64,000 nt of DNA from Strongylocentrotus droebachiensis (lineage: Eukaryota > Echinodermata > Echinoidea > Camarodonta > Strongylocentrotidae), in contig JAVYIG010000901.1 of NCBI GenBank assembly GCA_035222895.1, forward strand, positions 139,001-203,000. Direction: 5' to 3'. The position numbers and the translations under genes are program-made. Shown piece by piece: positions 22,101 to 36,500 of the stretch. Each line of letters starts with the position of its first letter. Position 1 is the first letter of the stretch. Under the pieces are notes generated by a model. That model saw only the letters and a list, made by a program, of their open reading frames with translations, did not search any database and had not been told where the DNA came from.

Positions 22101-25100
22101 TCACAATGCTGAGCAAACTAAATTAACATTCGCATCCTACTGGGTAGTCATTGAACACCAACGTGGAGAGTGGCAAACGTTGATTAACGTTGTGCAGAGG
22201 AACAATAGTGCTGGGCTAGGATTTGAACTTGATTCTGTCATAATAATGATATAATAATATTAATAATCTTTTAAAGTCCACTCCAAATTTTATTAAGTTA
22301 AACCGAAAATGGAAGTTCTTTTTGCCCAATTGATCGTGAGCCCGGCAGCCACTGAGAAGCGCCAGATCGACGTTGCTCTATCCCTTATTGTTGAACGCCA
22401 AACAAGGTAGCAGCAACTCCCGTCTTTTACATCTTTTGGTATGATGCGGCCAGGGTTCGAACCAACGACCCCCCGGTTGTGAGGGGGACGCTCTCCTGAC
22501 TGAGCCAACACTCCGGTATGTGTATTCTTACCTGATGTCTTCGGAGGCAGTGTTGATATGATCTTTATGCTTGCTGATCTGTTGGTCTTTAGACCTGATA
22601 CTGTCAATCAAATAATTATACGGCTGCTGGGCCTGGTTCAAGAGACTTGTAGCATTGGAGAGCTATAACACCAAATAAAACAACAAAAAAATAAAAAAAA
22701 TAGAGAAATTCATTCATTCATTCATTCATTTCAGTTTATTGTGTCAAAATTCCATGTTAAAACAGTCGGGAGACTGATACAAACAAAGATTACAAAGTTC
22801 AAAGAAATTTAGAGAAATAAAAAATACATTTACATCAATATGGAAACGATCACAAATTAGTTCAAAAAATAAATTAACAATAAAAATAATGGAAAATAAG
22901 AGTGTGGTGTTGAATTTTGATTTTGTTCAATATATATTAATATATATATATTGAACTAAAGTATAGTAACAAGGGATATTTTAACGTTGTGTACCCTATC
23001 CCAATTCATAACCTGGTTTGAGAGAGATAGACCTACATGTGCATACATTGCCTTGTCAGTAGGGATACACATAGCAGAGACCCCACCCTAAAACCTCTCT
23101 CACAAATCAATGACCCAATGTACCATACTCCCATATCTTAGATTCATATCAACTTCACTCAGTATGTTACTGGTATACATTCCCCTGCATCTGGAAAATG
23201 CATCTGGAAAATAAATCTCCCCACCAACAACAAAAAACCAAAACAAATCTTCAACTGGATGTGCAACAAATGTTCTTATCACAAAAAACATCATACAGTC
23301 TTTCCATTTCTTCATCGGCTTAAGGGCACAAAATGTAGAGGATATGGCAAGTAATCCCCAATATAGGCCAAATTTCTCCATATAAATTCTGTCATGATGA
23401 TTTTTGGAACTATCAATATAATTGAAATATTATAATATACCATTACTATGGTAATATATCATCACTATGGGTACCTGATATGCCAAAGCACTACATATTT
23501 GGTCGCCAGCTATGACCGGGGACACAATGTTGGAGCAACAGGGACCCGTTTCACAAAGCCTTTTTTCAATGACAAATGTCAAAAATCAGTGACAAATCTG
23601 TTGACAACCAATCAGAAGCAAGATTTCAGTAGCTTATAACAAAAACTGTCATTTGTCACTGATGACAAGTTTTGTGAAACACCCCCAGGTGCTTCACGGT
23701 GTAACAGACATGTGCGCTATATGAGAAGCCACCATTATCATCATCATTAAGAAGAAAAAAATGCATGATCTATTCCTGCAATAGTTATATCAAAACAGTG
23801 AGAACACAACACAAAAAGAGAAGTATAATAAAGAAGATATGTATCATATGTTACTCTGGAACAACCCATGACTTGCCCATTTACTGTGTTATTGTGTTGG
23901 TCTCCCTCATCTCCCACTATGAACATGACAGACAAAGAAAGAGGACAAAATATACAGTTCCTCATTCTACCCTCAACAATTGCTGTGGTAGACAAAGGAA
24001 CATCCCTTCACTGCTATTATGTAAAAATGTGTAGAACAGGTGTCACATGCATATTCACCTGTTCTACTTATTTTACATAATAGCAGTGAAGGGATGTTTC
24101 TTTGTCTACCACAGCAATTGTTGAGGGTAGAATGAGAAACTGTATATTTTGTCCTCTTTCTTTGTCCGTCATGTTCATAGTGTCCCTCCCCTCTTACCTC
24201 CTCTCCTAGTTGGTGAATCTTGGTCTCTCCTCTCTCAAGATCTCTTTTGAGAGAAGTATTCATCCTCTCTATGCTTAGAACCCTCCTTGCCAGATGGACA
24301 CTGATCAGAAATGAAATTTCAGAATGCGTTTTAATTGAGCTGAGGTCAATTCATCCTTTCAGTCCCATTTGGAAGTTTTAACTATCTATCTAAATTCTAA
24401 AATTGTATTGAATAGTATTGGATTAAGAATTGCTTGGCTTTCTTCTGAATATCACAAATATATTATTGACATTTGTATGTCTGTTTGTTTGATTGCTTTT
24501 ATCTCCGCATTCTAATAACAAATACAAAGTTATACATTTTTACATAAGTATTACATAAATAGCAAATCATGTCATACAAACAAGAATAACGGATATATGT
24601 ATATATTGTTCATTGAACTAAATAAAAGAGAAACATTTTAGAACGCAGGAGACCGCCATCATGGGCAGTTAGGCTGGAAATAGATGGCGGCCTCATGAAG
24701 TAGAAAAATAACGATTTAGCAACATAGCTCTCTTGGTAAAACCTAGTGATCAAGTGGGTGCAGTGCAACTGCAGGTGCGGGTGCAGCAGACATTTGACAT
24801 TAGGCCTAAAATAAAAAATTGTTGTTTTGCGCTATGGGTGCCAAAACATGGGTCGGTCGGTCAGATTTTTTTTTTTTTTTTTAACTTTTTTTTGTCGCCC
24901 TCTTTGGGCCGATACTTTTCAGTTTTTAATTTTTTTCCGCCCTCTTTTGGCTGATATTTCTCAGTTTTTAATGCTGTAATACATGTGTTTAGCGTCATCA
25001 TTCCATTTATATCTGTTTCACCTCATAATAATCCATGGTATAAACACGTATACGGAGCCGGGGTCTACTTAAAAAATTTGAAACTAGGGCAGAAGACGAG

Positions 25101-28100
25101 TGGGAATTTGGGAATAATTTGATTTTATGCATTTATATCCCATTTAAACAAACAAAATACATGTTTTTTTATTCATTAAAGTTGATACTCTAAGACAATC
25201 CCAAATACTGAGATTATTACATAAATAGAAAGCTTTTAACCCCCATAATAACATCAAATGGTGTCCACCCGACAAAACAAGTTTAGAATAATGAATTTAT
25301 TTGAGTAAACTCTACCAAAATATCTAAGTCTGAAACCCGGAAGTGCACGAGTCGGGCCTCTATCCGTGAAGTCACGAACGGGAGTCATGGGCTCAGTGAG
25401 AGTGAATGGCAGTGATATCCCTACGTAAATGCTATCCTGTCAGAGCTTAGATTTGTTGTTGTTAAGGAGTATATTTGATAGATTTTCTGTTTTCATTTGA
25501 ATGAAGAATAACGAAGCAACATTTTCCAGTCGCTGATTTCTTTTTATATCCTCATATTCACCTATTTGGTAGAGATTTAAGACGAGTTTACTGCTTAGGA
25601 ATTAAAGTTAAATCGTGCACGTATGAATAGGCGGATGCATTATATTGTCATCAGATAAGGTACAGGAGCAGTTTCGTAAAACGAATAGGTCTAGAACTAT
25701 GATAGTAATTATCATAGATGTGTGTGACTGCCTCAAAAAAGGATACAGTACCAGTTAAACATTTTATGTGGTAAAATATCAAACTTAAACGAGATCATGC
25801 AAGCGCGCTTCCTCTATAATATTTTGGCGAGTGATGCGGCTCTTGCATGAACGTTTGTGAAGCGAGCATAATCGGGAGGTAAGACCAAGCCGCTGCTCTA
25901 GGCGCTGCTTGCTTGTGATGGAACGTACGTGCGCTAGTTATATGTTTATCGGCAATTGCAAGAGAATGAAAGCGACGTTGCCAGCTAAGAAAAACAACTA
26001 ACAAAGACTTGCTCCTGACTACCGGTGTCAGAATTGGTAAATGAAGGATCTTCAGGGCCAAGGAAGGCGAAAGACATGGGAAAAAGGAAGAAGAAACCAT
26101 CGGGAGATCGCTGTAGTGTATGGTAATGAACTGTGCATGGGTAGACAGGCTACTGTTCACTCCGTGCCTGGGCCGATTTCAACACCAAAACCAAAATTAC
26201 ATGGTGAAAATATCGACTAACAGCACATCGTTGGCATGTATATGTCATAATTTTTAAAAGGGAAATTGATATTAATACTATGAAGTACTAGGGGAAGGTA
26301 AAGAATTGTACATAGAATTATGATTTATTAGACTTTTCAGCCTTTGAAACAAAAATATGCAGAAAATCGTATCACTCTGCACACGTTTGCTATGGAACAT
26401 CCGGGTACGTGAATATACTCTCTCCCGGACGTGAGGTCATAAATAGTAGACCAGCGCCGTGACTGATTTTCTATGCAAAGAGAGGCGGATATTTTCAACA
26501 TTTCAATTGAGCATTTCGAGTAGACAGAATTTTTTTGTGATATACTAAGTAATTGAAAAACTTAAAAATAACATATACTTGCCGTAGGTAACAAATTAAG
26601 GGACATTTATTTGCTTAGAGTATCAACTTTAATAAAAAAATATAAAAAAAACGGTTAAAAAAAAAAAAAAAGATTTGTGGGTCGGTCGCAAAGGGCAATA
26701 CAACAAGTTTATATTTTAGGTCTTATAGAACACTGATATTTCCCAATATCATAAATTAAGACATAAAACAAATCACAAACTTGTCTTATGAAATCACATT
26801 TGTATCAAATAATTACTTGGTAGCACACTAATGGTTTCGGTAAATCAAAATACCTATTGGCCACACATGAAAGTCATTCAATGTTAACCTTAAAAGCAAT
26901 ATTGAATAACTCATCGGCGGCCTCCGTTTCTGTCTATTATCTGCTCTTCTTCAAAAAGCTGGTTTTGCTGATTTTATTTTCATCACCTGTTTGTTCAGGC
27001 TTTGCAAATATGTGAGGTGTTGTTTTCCACAGCCTCTCTTTTCACCAATCTTCCCTGTTAAGATTTGTTTTCCCCTAGATTTCCCTTTCTGTTTATGTGA
27101 CCAACAAATTGCATTGGCCTCTTTCTTATTGTGTTTATGAGTGATGGTTTTACTCTTGCTTTTCTAAAAATTTCTTCCATTGTTATCTTTTCTGTCCATG
27201 ATATATTCATAATCTTTCTCAAGATTAGGTCTCTGTAGCCCTGATCTTCTTTCAGGCTCTTTGTTCATGTATTCAATCAAAAAAAAAGTACAGTTTAACT
27301 TTCTCAAACATTTTAGCCCCACTTAATATATATTGCTTCCCTGCACCAACACCTGCCAGTATAACTGTACTTCTGCTTATTCTTTTAATAATAAAGTATT
27401 TATATACTATTTAGCTGGATATTGTCAAAACCCATATACTGTATTTCCTACTACTTTCAAACAATTTAACATTGCTCACCTGTGCTGTAATCTCCTTTTT
27501 GCTGTAGAAGGCACATTAGCTCCATAACCATATGAGAACAACACCTTCTCTGCCTCATCTCCTTGGTCATCTGTCATACACAAATAATAATAATAATAGT
27601 TGAGTCTTGTAAAGAGCTCATGTCTGGCACAATACTACTCCTGGTGCTCCATAATTATTACCCTAGCTTTAGCACGGCCGCCATTACAGCGCTCGAGCGT
27701 TTCAAGAAACTAATTCCTACCAGGTCATTTACCTCACCTGGGTGGAGTGTGGCAACTGTAGATTAATGCCTTGCCAAAGGACATTAATGGTGCGAAAGTG
27801 ATTAGAACCAAGTACCTTTTGGTTCACAGTCCAGAGACTTATCAACTGGATCACAACACCTCTAAAAGTTAAGCCCTGTCTTACTACTACTACTACAACA
27901 GCGATCTGTATGTCAAAATGTTTCAACATTAATCTCACGAGTAAGTAGAACCAAGTTAAAGAAATCACAAATGCTGTCAATAATGCATGATTATATGACT
28001 TTTTAACCGTTGGACTCAAGCAGAATGCTTAGGTTTATAGGTCATATAGATCATAGATCTGTTTACTTACACTCGGCAGCCTGCATCACTACATCATCAA

Positions 28101-30506
28101 GTTCTTTCTCTAGTTTCTCATAAGTCTCCAGTTTTGACTTCAGTTCTGATAGTTGTGCTTCTAATTCAGTGGCCCTTCTCTCTCCTGAAGATTGCAAGGT
28201 GTAATATTCTTTGGTCAGAACCTGAAATTATTTGAGAGAAAAGCAATCATTTAAAGATGCTGCAAAATTAGTTCTGTGTGTAAATGGCACTTTTAATCAT
28301 ATCTGAGGATTATAGAAGGTTACATCTCCCTGGTCCACATTGAAGGTCAGTTTCAATTTTGAATCTTCAAAGAAGAAAAAAAATCAACAAAAAAAAAATG
28401 GAATTTGTACTAAATAATAGGAATATCAAAACATACAGGAAAAGTATCTAATTTGCATACATTAGACATATATATCTAATAATCATTTTTTCTTCAAGAA
28501 AATTATGCAGTAATCCTCTCTTGTACTGTATGCTAAAACTTGTTGGTATATTTTACATAGATGAATATGCTGTTGTTTAATATCAACCTGTGTATTGATA
28601 TTTGTATAACATTTTGTAATAATTAGACCTTTAGAGACAAGCATCAGGGATGGTCAAATACATGACCTCCCCCCCCCCCCCCCCTCCCCCCTCCCCACTC
28701 TAATTGTAAACATAATCTCCAATTGCATCACATAACCCCAGCACACTTTACCTCTAGTTTCTTTTGTAGTTTATCACAGTCCACCTGTGCTTGTTTAAGA
28801 TTACGTTGTGTTTCCTCCTGAATCATATTGGATCTCTCTGCTTCAAAGCTCTTTAGTTTGGCTTCGCCGCTCAGCTCCATAGCTCTGGCATCAGAGGTGG
28901 CTTGTAATTCTCTGTACCTGAGACATCACAGATTGGATTGTATGAATCACAGAAATGGACACCCTTCAATTTCAAATGTTGTTTCTCTCTCTTGTAAGAC
29001 AAACAATTAGAATGCCTTGTACTTGACACTTTCAAATGCTTTGAAGAAATATTATCCTTGTCTGACACCCAACTGTGATCAGAACTGAAGGTTTTATGAC
29101 AGGTGAAGAATTGTTTAATTTAAATGCTTTTTATAATTTTTGTTCAGTCTGAAAAAATGATTAACATGGCCAGAAAACACCCTGTATTATAATACATCAA
29201 TATAATGTTCAGCAGTAGTTCATAAATTACAGATATGAATTGATAAAGAGATGACTTACTTTGCAAAGAGCTCCTCATACTTGGTCTTGCCTTCCTGAGC
29301 TGATGATAACGCTCTGTCTTTTTCTAAGATGGCATTGCCTCTTGCCTCCCGCAGACTCCTAACAAATAATATATAAAACTTTTAAAACACGTCGTCCTTA
29401 CAGAAAAGATTTTCGAACTTACAGCTTTGTCTCTGCATTCATGAATGGCATTCAACTTTAGTTCATACAGTAGGGCTCCACTGAAAATGTTAAGGTCTGA
29501 ATCCTACATTGTATGCTAACATTTTGCCGTTTTGGGGGGTACAGACTAGTGTTGTAACATCACGGATATCTCCAATTCCTTTTAACTGCCAGTCAAAACC
29601 GGACAGTTTTTGGTTAAACAATTTTTTTTTTTTAAATAAAAAAAAACTTGCGAGGTGCAGTTGAAGGCGCTAATTTGTACTTGTTAACTTTTCACAAATA
29701 ATAGTAACAATGTCGTTTTTAGAAGAATGTATAAGATCATTAATGTAAATTAAAAACAGTAGAGGACCTAGGATAGAACCTTGTGGTACACCATGGGTAA
29801 TAGAAGAAACATTGGAGGAATTATTATTATAAACTACATATTGAGATCTATTAGAAAGATAACTTTCAAACCAAGATGACAGACAAATTGGAATGTTGTT
29901 CTAGTTTTTGAGAGGTGAGTCGACACACCGATTACTGAGCTGGGAGACATTGCCAGGCATAGTGCCAGGTAGAGGGGCATAAATCAAAACTTAAAAAAAA
30001 TTTTTTTTTAAAACCGTCCAATTGAAAAATGGATAGAGCCATGGATGGTCGGATACCGGATGTTTAAACGTTTGACTACAGCACTAGTACAGACTCAGAA
30101 TGTTATGGGCTATGTGTCCCAGGTGCTTGAAACCCTTCATACATTAGCTATAGATCAAAATAATGCCAACTTTGTTTCTAATAAACCTCTGTTTACATCA
30201 TAACCATACATGATGTAATACCTTAGTCACACCGCCAAAATGACACCAAAACGACTCCAAGCCGAACGATTCTTGGCCATTTAGTTGTCCAATGTACTTA
30301 TCTTTGTTTGGTCTGTTGTTAGACTATGGTATGATGTTCAATTCAAATCATTTATTTCCAAATGCTAACATCAATTAAAACATTGTGTATAAACAGTCAA
30401 TGGGCAATACAAACATTATAAAACTATGACATTTCAATCAAACGATTACCGTAAATAACGTTGTATAAACCGCCCTCGTGTATTAACCGCACCCCTCTTT
30501 TTCGCC

Positions 30507-30543
<37 letters not shown>

Positions 30544-33500
30544 TTTTTTTTTTTTTTTTTTTTGTGTGTAAGATCATTACGGTACTGTAAATTAAAAAAC
30601 AGTAGGGACCTAGGATAGAACCTTGTGGTACACCATGTAATAGAAGAAAAATTGGAGGAATTATTATTATAAACTACATATTGAGATCTATCAGAAAGAT
30701 TACTTTCAAACCAAGATGACAGACAAATTTGAGTGTTGTTCTAGTTTCCGAGTGGTGAGTCAACACACCGATTACCGAGCTGGGAGACATTGCCAGGCAT
30801 AGCGCCAGGTGGAGGGGCATATACATTTTTTTTTTTTTTTTTTTTTTGTGTACCGTGTATAAACCGCACCCCCGACTTTGAAATTTTTTCGGCGGCAAAA
30901 AAGTGCGGTTTATACACCGTTATATACGGTAAGAAGCTAAAATAAAAAACAAGTATAAGATTCAGTGAGAAACAAGGTTAAGAGTAGAAAGTGGAAAGTA
31001 TACCGTATAATACATAATTCAGTAATGACGGACTACATAAAAAACATACCCAGTAATTGGATAATTGGAAAATGGTGAACACAATGAAAGCCAGGTTTTG
31101 GGCTTGTTAGAGTGTGACAGTGTACACCTAGTTTATGTATTTGTTTGTTTTTAAATTATCATTATTAAATTTAGAGATTGGTCAAACAATACATAAAAAC
31201 ATGAAACATGAGCATATGAAATAAAAAAATATAAGAGTATCGAACAGTATGGTATGGTTCCACAAGATAATTTAAGAAGAGATATTTAACAAATTTAAAG
31301 TAATCAATTGGAACAATTTAAATATTTCTTATATTGCCTCCTGAATGCATTATTAAATGAAATATTGGATTGATTACAATTAACATTATTCCAAAGTTTG
31401 GTGTTGGTTTAATAATAATAATAATATTTTACATAGCGCTTAATACAAATGTCTCTAAGCGCTTTACAAATATACTATTTTGGTCATTGGATTCAGTGCT
31501 TGCCCGCACACAATGTGTGCACAATCTCCACTCCCTGGGGAGCATTCCAGCCAGGCGTTACATGACGCTCAAAAACTGTTTGACCAACAATGACGGTCGC
31601 ATCCTACCGGATACCCATTTAACACCTGGGTGGAGAGTAGCAAGTTTAGTTAGTGTGACTGAGGTATAGTGAGTTATGACTGACGCACCTGTTCTCTCTC
31701 TCGAAGGTATCTCGCATGGTGCTCTTCAGCTTATCAATCTCAGTCTCTGTTCTCAGTCGGATTGATTCAAGCTCTTCTCTCAGTTTGTTCTCATACTCTA
31801 CCTTGCATCCATCCCTGAGGTTAACATACAAACAGAGTATAAAATCAATGTATGCTAATACTGAAATCATAAGGATTTATACATACATGTAAATTGATTT
31901 ATACGGTATATATGTTTACAGAAGATTGATATGTTACATTACATTGTAAATTGACTTTTGATGTATATGTTCTCAAACAGAATATTGATGTACAATACAA
32001 ATACAATACATGTATTTCAGTCATATAAACATAGTGCAGTAAGCATAGCCAAATGTCATTTGTGTAAAAAGAGAGGTATTTAAAAGGAGAGGAATTGGAG
32101 AAGAAAATAGAATGTTGCTAAAAGGCAAGAAAGAGTGATGCAGATAAATGAAATAAACACTTCAAAGAAAGTTGTATTGGGGTTTTCATGGCATTTACCA
32201 ATTTTTTTCTGACAACCAAGAAATCACAAAATCTAAATTGAAACTACAGCTCAGTTAATAACATGCCATGAATGCAATACATGGGATTCAATCAATAGGC
32301 CATGAGAGCAAGGAATTGCCTTCTGAAACCAACCATTGTAGTGTTCAACAGGTTATATATTACTTTCTACCTAGACTTATAAATATAAAACAAATAACAT
32401 ATAAAATACATTGCCTTATAAATTATTTGTGGGATACGAGGCGACGCCCCGCCCCACACCCTTATATGATATTCTAGACGGGGGCTCCTACCCTAATATC
32501 GTTCAGTAGGTCCTAAGGAAGCCCTGTACCAAAAATGGCATTTGTATAACAACAAATCAATGTTATACAATTATTTGGGGCTCCTAAAAGACGTCCCGCC
32601 CCCACACCTTTGAATTGAAATTTTTGCCGGGGGCTCCTAACCCAAGATCGTTTAGTAAGTCCTAAGAAGCCCTGTACCAAAAATGTTGCTTTTATCCGGC
32701 AAGTAACGATGATCGATAAATTTGAGGCTAAGCCACCTGACTATTAGGACTAACCTGGATTCAATGTACTTTTCATAAAGCTCTTCTCTAGATCTCTTGG
32801 CATGGTCTAGATCAGCTTGAACAGTCAGGAGACGTTCTTCTGCATAAGCAAGCTTGTTGCTGACATCACTAGACTGCTTGGAGAAGTAGCCATTATCTTG
32901 GGTAAGAAGGAGTAACTCTTGTTTCCTATCAGCAAGCTGTCAAACAAAAATAGAAAGAAGGCTGATGTTACTCCTCCAGGCATACATGTAGCATGCATCA
33001 GACCAATCCTTCTTAATTTAAGAGCTTTTATAAAATTGCTGGTATGAGGATATTTTTCACAGAATGTGAATACAAAAAGTGGCTTTGTTTTCTCACCTCT
33101 CTGATAAGCTACATCTCTTATTTTAATAAAAGATTGTGCAAACATTGTCAACCCTTGAGAGGATCAAATTACTGCTTGTTAAGAGAGATTCAAGATGTTA
33201 AATAGTGCCATCAATATTACATTATTATCAATCTATCAGAAGCAAAAGCCCATGTGGCTAAAAGTCAAGATTTTAGCACATCAGTCATGTTTGTAATGGA
33301 AATAATGACAAAAGACTGCATTGAAAATGAAAAAACACAAATAAACCAACATTGTCTGATTAACAAAATTGGTTTTTTATAAATTCATGACCAGTCATGA
33401 AATTAAAATCTTTGCTGAGAAAAATATCGTTTTAATTAAATACAATCACAATAAGTAACCATTTCTAGTGGCCAAAGTAATTTTAAGACGCTGCTAAAGA

Positions 33501-36500
33501 TTATTTCACCTCTTTGACAAGTTGATCTCGTTCTTCAACCACTGCTTTGAAGGTGACATTGAGATAGGTATGTTGCTTCTGGATGTCATCTAGCTCGTGT
33601 TCAAACTCATCTCTCTCACTGCAAAACAAACAAAAACACAGTCTACTCAATACCACTGAAGCTGGTGTTCAAAATCATCTCTCTCACTGCAAAACAAACA
33701 AAATCACAAGCTACTCAATACCACTGCAATAAGCAATAAGAATTTGCGCATGGGCAGATAAAGGTCATTTGTACCCAAATTGTAAACCATTGAGAGGAAT
33801 ACTCGGATCGTGCTCCTGAAAGTTATGTAATCAGTATTCATTTATGCGCCAACAGTACATTTATCTGATACACAGGTGGAAGTATTCTTCTCAAGAGGCA
33901 AACAAAAGGTGTTCATGAAGCACCTCCGTCACTTTGGCAGTGATTATTCTAAAATGCACAGGTTGGAAGTATCCATCGTGTCTAAGATCTGTGGATATTT
34001 TGGGGTCATGCGTTCCAGAGCTATTTACGAACTCGCTTATACTCAACAAATCAGTATAAGTCAAAGCACAAAAAAGAGGAAGCTGAAAGCAATTTGCCTC
34101 TCAAATGCTAACATAGATCTCTCAAATACATAGAGGTAGATGGATCTCTCAAATGCTAACATTAATCGCTCAACAAATAAAGAATAAAACCAATTGCATT
34201 TACCCTGATGATTTTATTTTGTATTGATAATGGTCTGTCAAAATCTTTGGTTCAAAAAGTCAAATTTCAACAAAATCTGTTTATACAGATGTATGCTCTG
34301 TTAAGCTGGTAATAACCTACAGAAAACATGATGATACCACCTCATTCAGTGGACCTTTGTGAACAGAATATTAGTGTCTATGTAACATCAATATGCTCTA
34401 AACTGATAGTCAACTATAAACCTTGTGTTTTACCAAAGTCTGTGTGAATAATTCTGACATCATAATTTTCATATAAAATTAAAGTAAAAAATATTTACCT
34501 GTTGATAATAATGCACAACTGATGCACAATGCCAGATCTAAGTATTTACCAAAAATCACCTAGCCCTGAAATACAGATGAAAATTCTCCTTTCAATACTG
34601 ACCTCTTGATTCTGTTGTAGTTTTCTCGCTTGTAGTCGTTTTGATTTTGTGTTGACTTCAAATTGGCAAGGTCAATGGTCAGCTTTTGACCTTTTCCTTC
34701 AGCGTCACTTTTCAACCGTTGTTCCTTCTCTAGTGCCTTAGGATATAAGATAAATGTCTAGTTCATGAACATCTGGCTCTGCTTAAACATGCAGTAATAA
34801 AGCATCTCAGGACCTTATCACTTTGCATCAAGAGGCGATTTATTCCAGAGATTCTAGACTTTGATTTCACCAATCACAAAACAATCGCTCTTTTATTTGT
34901 TGGCAACTGCATCTTATTCACTAAGCATTACACAGGACAACCTGGTTCTCGTACTTAAAACATGGATCATGAAATTGCTCAAGGGTTAATTATTTATAAA
35001 ACCTTATTCCTGTATAACATAGTTTAAAGTTGGTGAGAGAAAGGGAAATGTGTTGTTCTCATTTCCAAGTTACTTAGAATAATAAACACAAACATTAAAA
35101 CAAAAGTGATATCATTTGTGTTTTTCAGTGAGTAGACTATACTCAACACAAAAGATATTTAGGCTTAAAAGAAGAAAAACTAGAAATTGGTATCAATGAC
35201 AAATTTCTCAGGTACAAATACACCCCCCCCCCCCTAGTTTAAACAAAAAGAAAACAATAATGCAAATTTAAACAACAAATATTCCAAATCATTCCCACGC
35301 TCTCTCTCCCCAGCTCAGTTTCAATGATTTATTTTAGCCTTTAAACTCAGTCATCCAGCTATCTCTTTCTCCCTCTTATTTTATATGTCCCTTGTAAACG
35401 AAACTTGCTTTAGTGACTACCGGTACCTATCTAATGTCTATGAAGACCACATTTTTAATTCCCTCAAATAAATGTTTCTCACTGGAAATGGGTACTTAAT
35501 GAACCTGTACATAAAGACCAGCCTCGAAGTGCCTTATCTCTTGTCTCCCATAAGTAGTATTCACTGTGTTTCTGAATAAAGCTGCTAATCTAATTTGCAC
35601 CTCATGTAATCTAAATTGTTCCTCTCTACTCCTCTTAAGCTCTGTTTCTAATGTCTCCTTCCATCCTTCAAGATCAGTCAGTTTCAGCAGGAGTGGGTGC
35701 TTCTCTTCATAGAATTTTACCTGACAAAAATCAATTCATATCAAATATTAATCTGTCAATCAAATTATAGGAAGTAGTTTAACTATTCATTTCTGGAAAC
35801 AAATACCTTTAATTTCAATCACAGACCACTGAAATAGAGATATGACTAGTGCTAAATAATCTAACAAGAACTTTAGATAGAGATATATAGTACACATCTT
35901 AATGTTGTACTCATCAAATTAAAATGCAAGAATGAATAGGAATTTGAAATCAAACAATACTAATTAGAACTAAATGGGAACTAAATCAAGTGCACAAAAT
36001 AATAAACACTTACTGCTATGACATCCCTTAGAGTTAGGACTTCTTCTCTCATTTCTTTCAATGCCCCATACTGCTCATCTGACAGATCTAAGTTGTGCAA
36101 TACCCTTCTCACATCTCCAGCTCGTCGCTGCAACTCTGCATTTGTGGCCTCCAGATGGCGCTGTTTCTCTGTGATTGTGTGAAGATCAGCGTGGAGCTTC
36201 TGTTGTAAATGTCGTGCCTCTTCTTTGTTTACATTCAGCTGTGCTTCTAGCCTGGCCTGAAATAGACAATAAAAACAAAAACGTTTATCACATGTTTACA
36301 TACCTAAGAATTATCCCAAATATCTTGGCATTCACATGGGTGGTATAATAATAACAATAGTGAACATTTATAATGCGCCATGTCTGTCAAAATTGACACT
36401 CCTGGCGCAGTTGTGTAAAAATGTTATAATTGTGGGCATATGACCATCAAGTATCATCCCTTTTTCTGGCGAGGGTGTTGTTTGCTTTCTGGCATATACT

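Noticed and set aside
22440..22515. Functional tRNA-Val gene
   Set aside because: A and B boxes and a CAC anticodon arm are present, but the acceptor arms do not pair and the sequence continues into a SINE body.
25795..26160. 121-codon minus-strand frame inside the 1.9-kb element
   Set aside because: No transposase motif or similarity recognised; low-complexity Ser/His composition.
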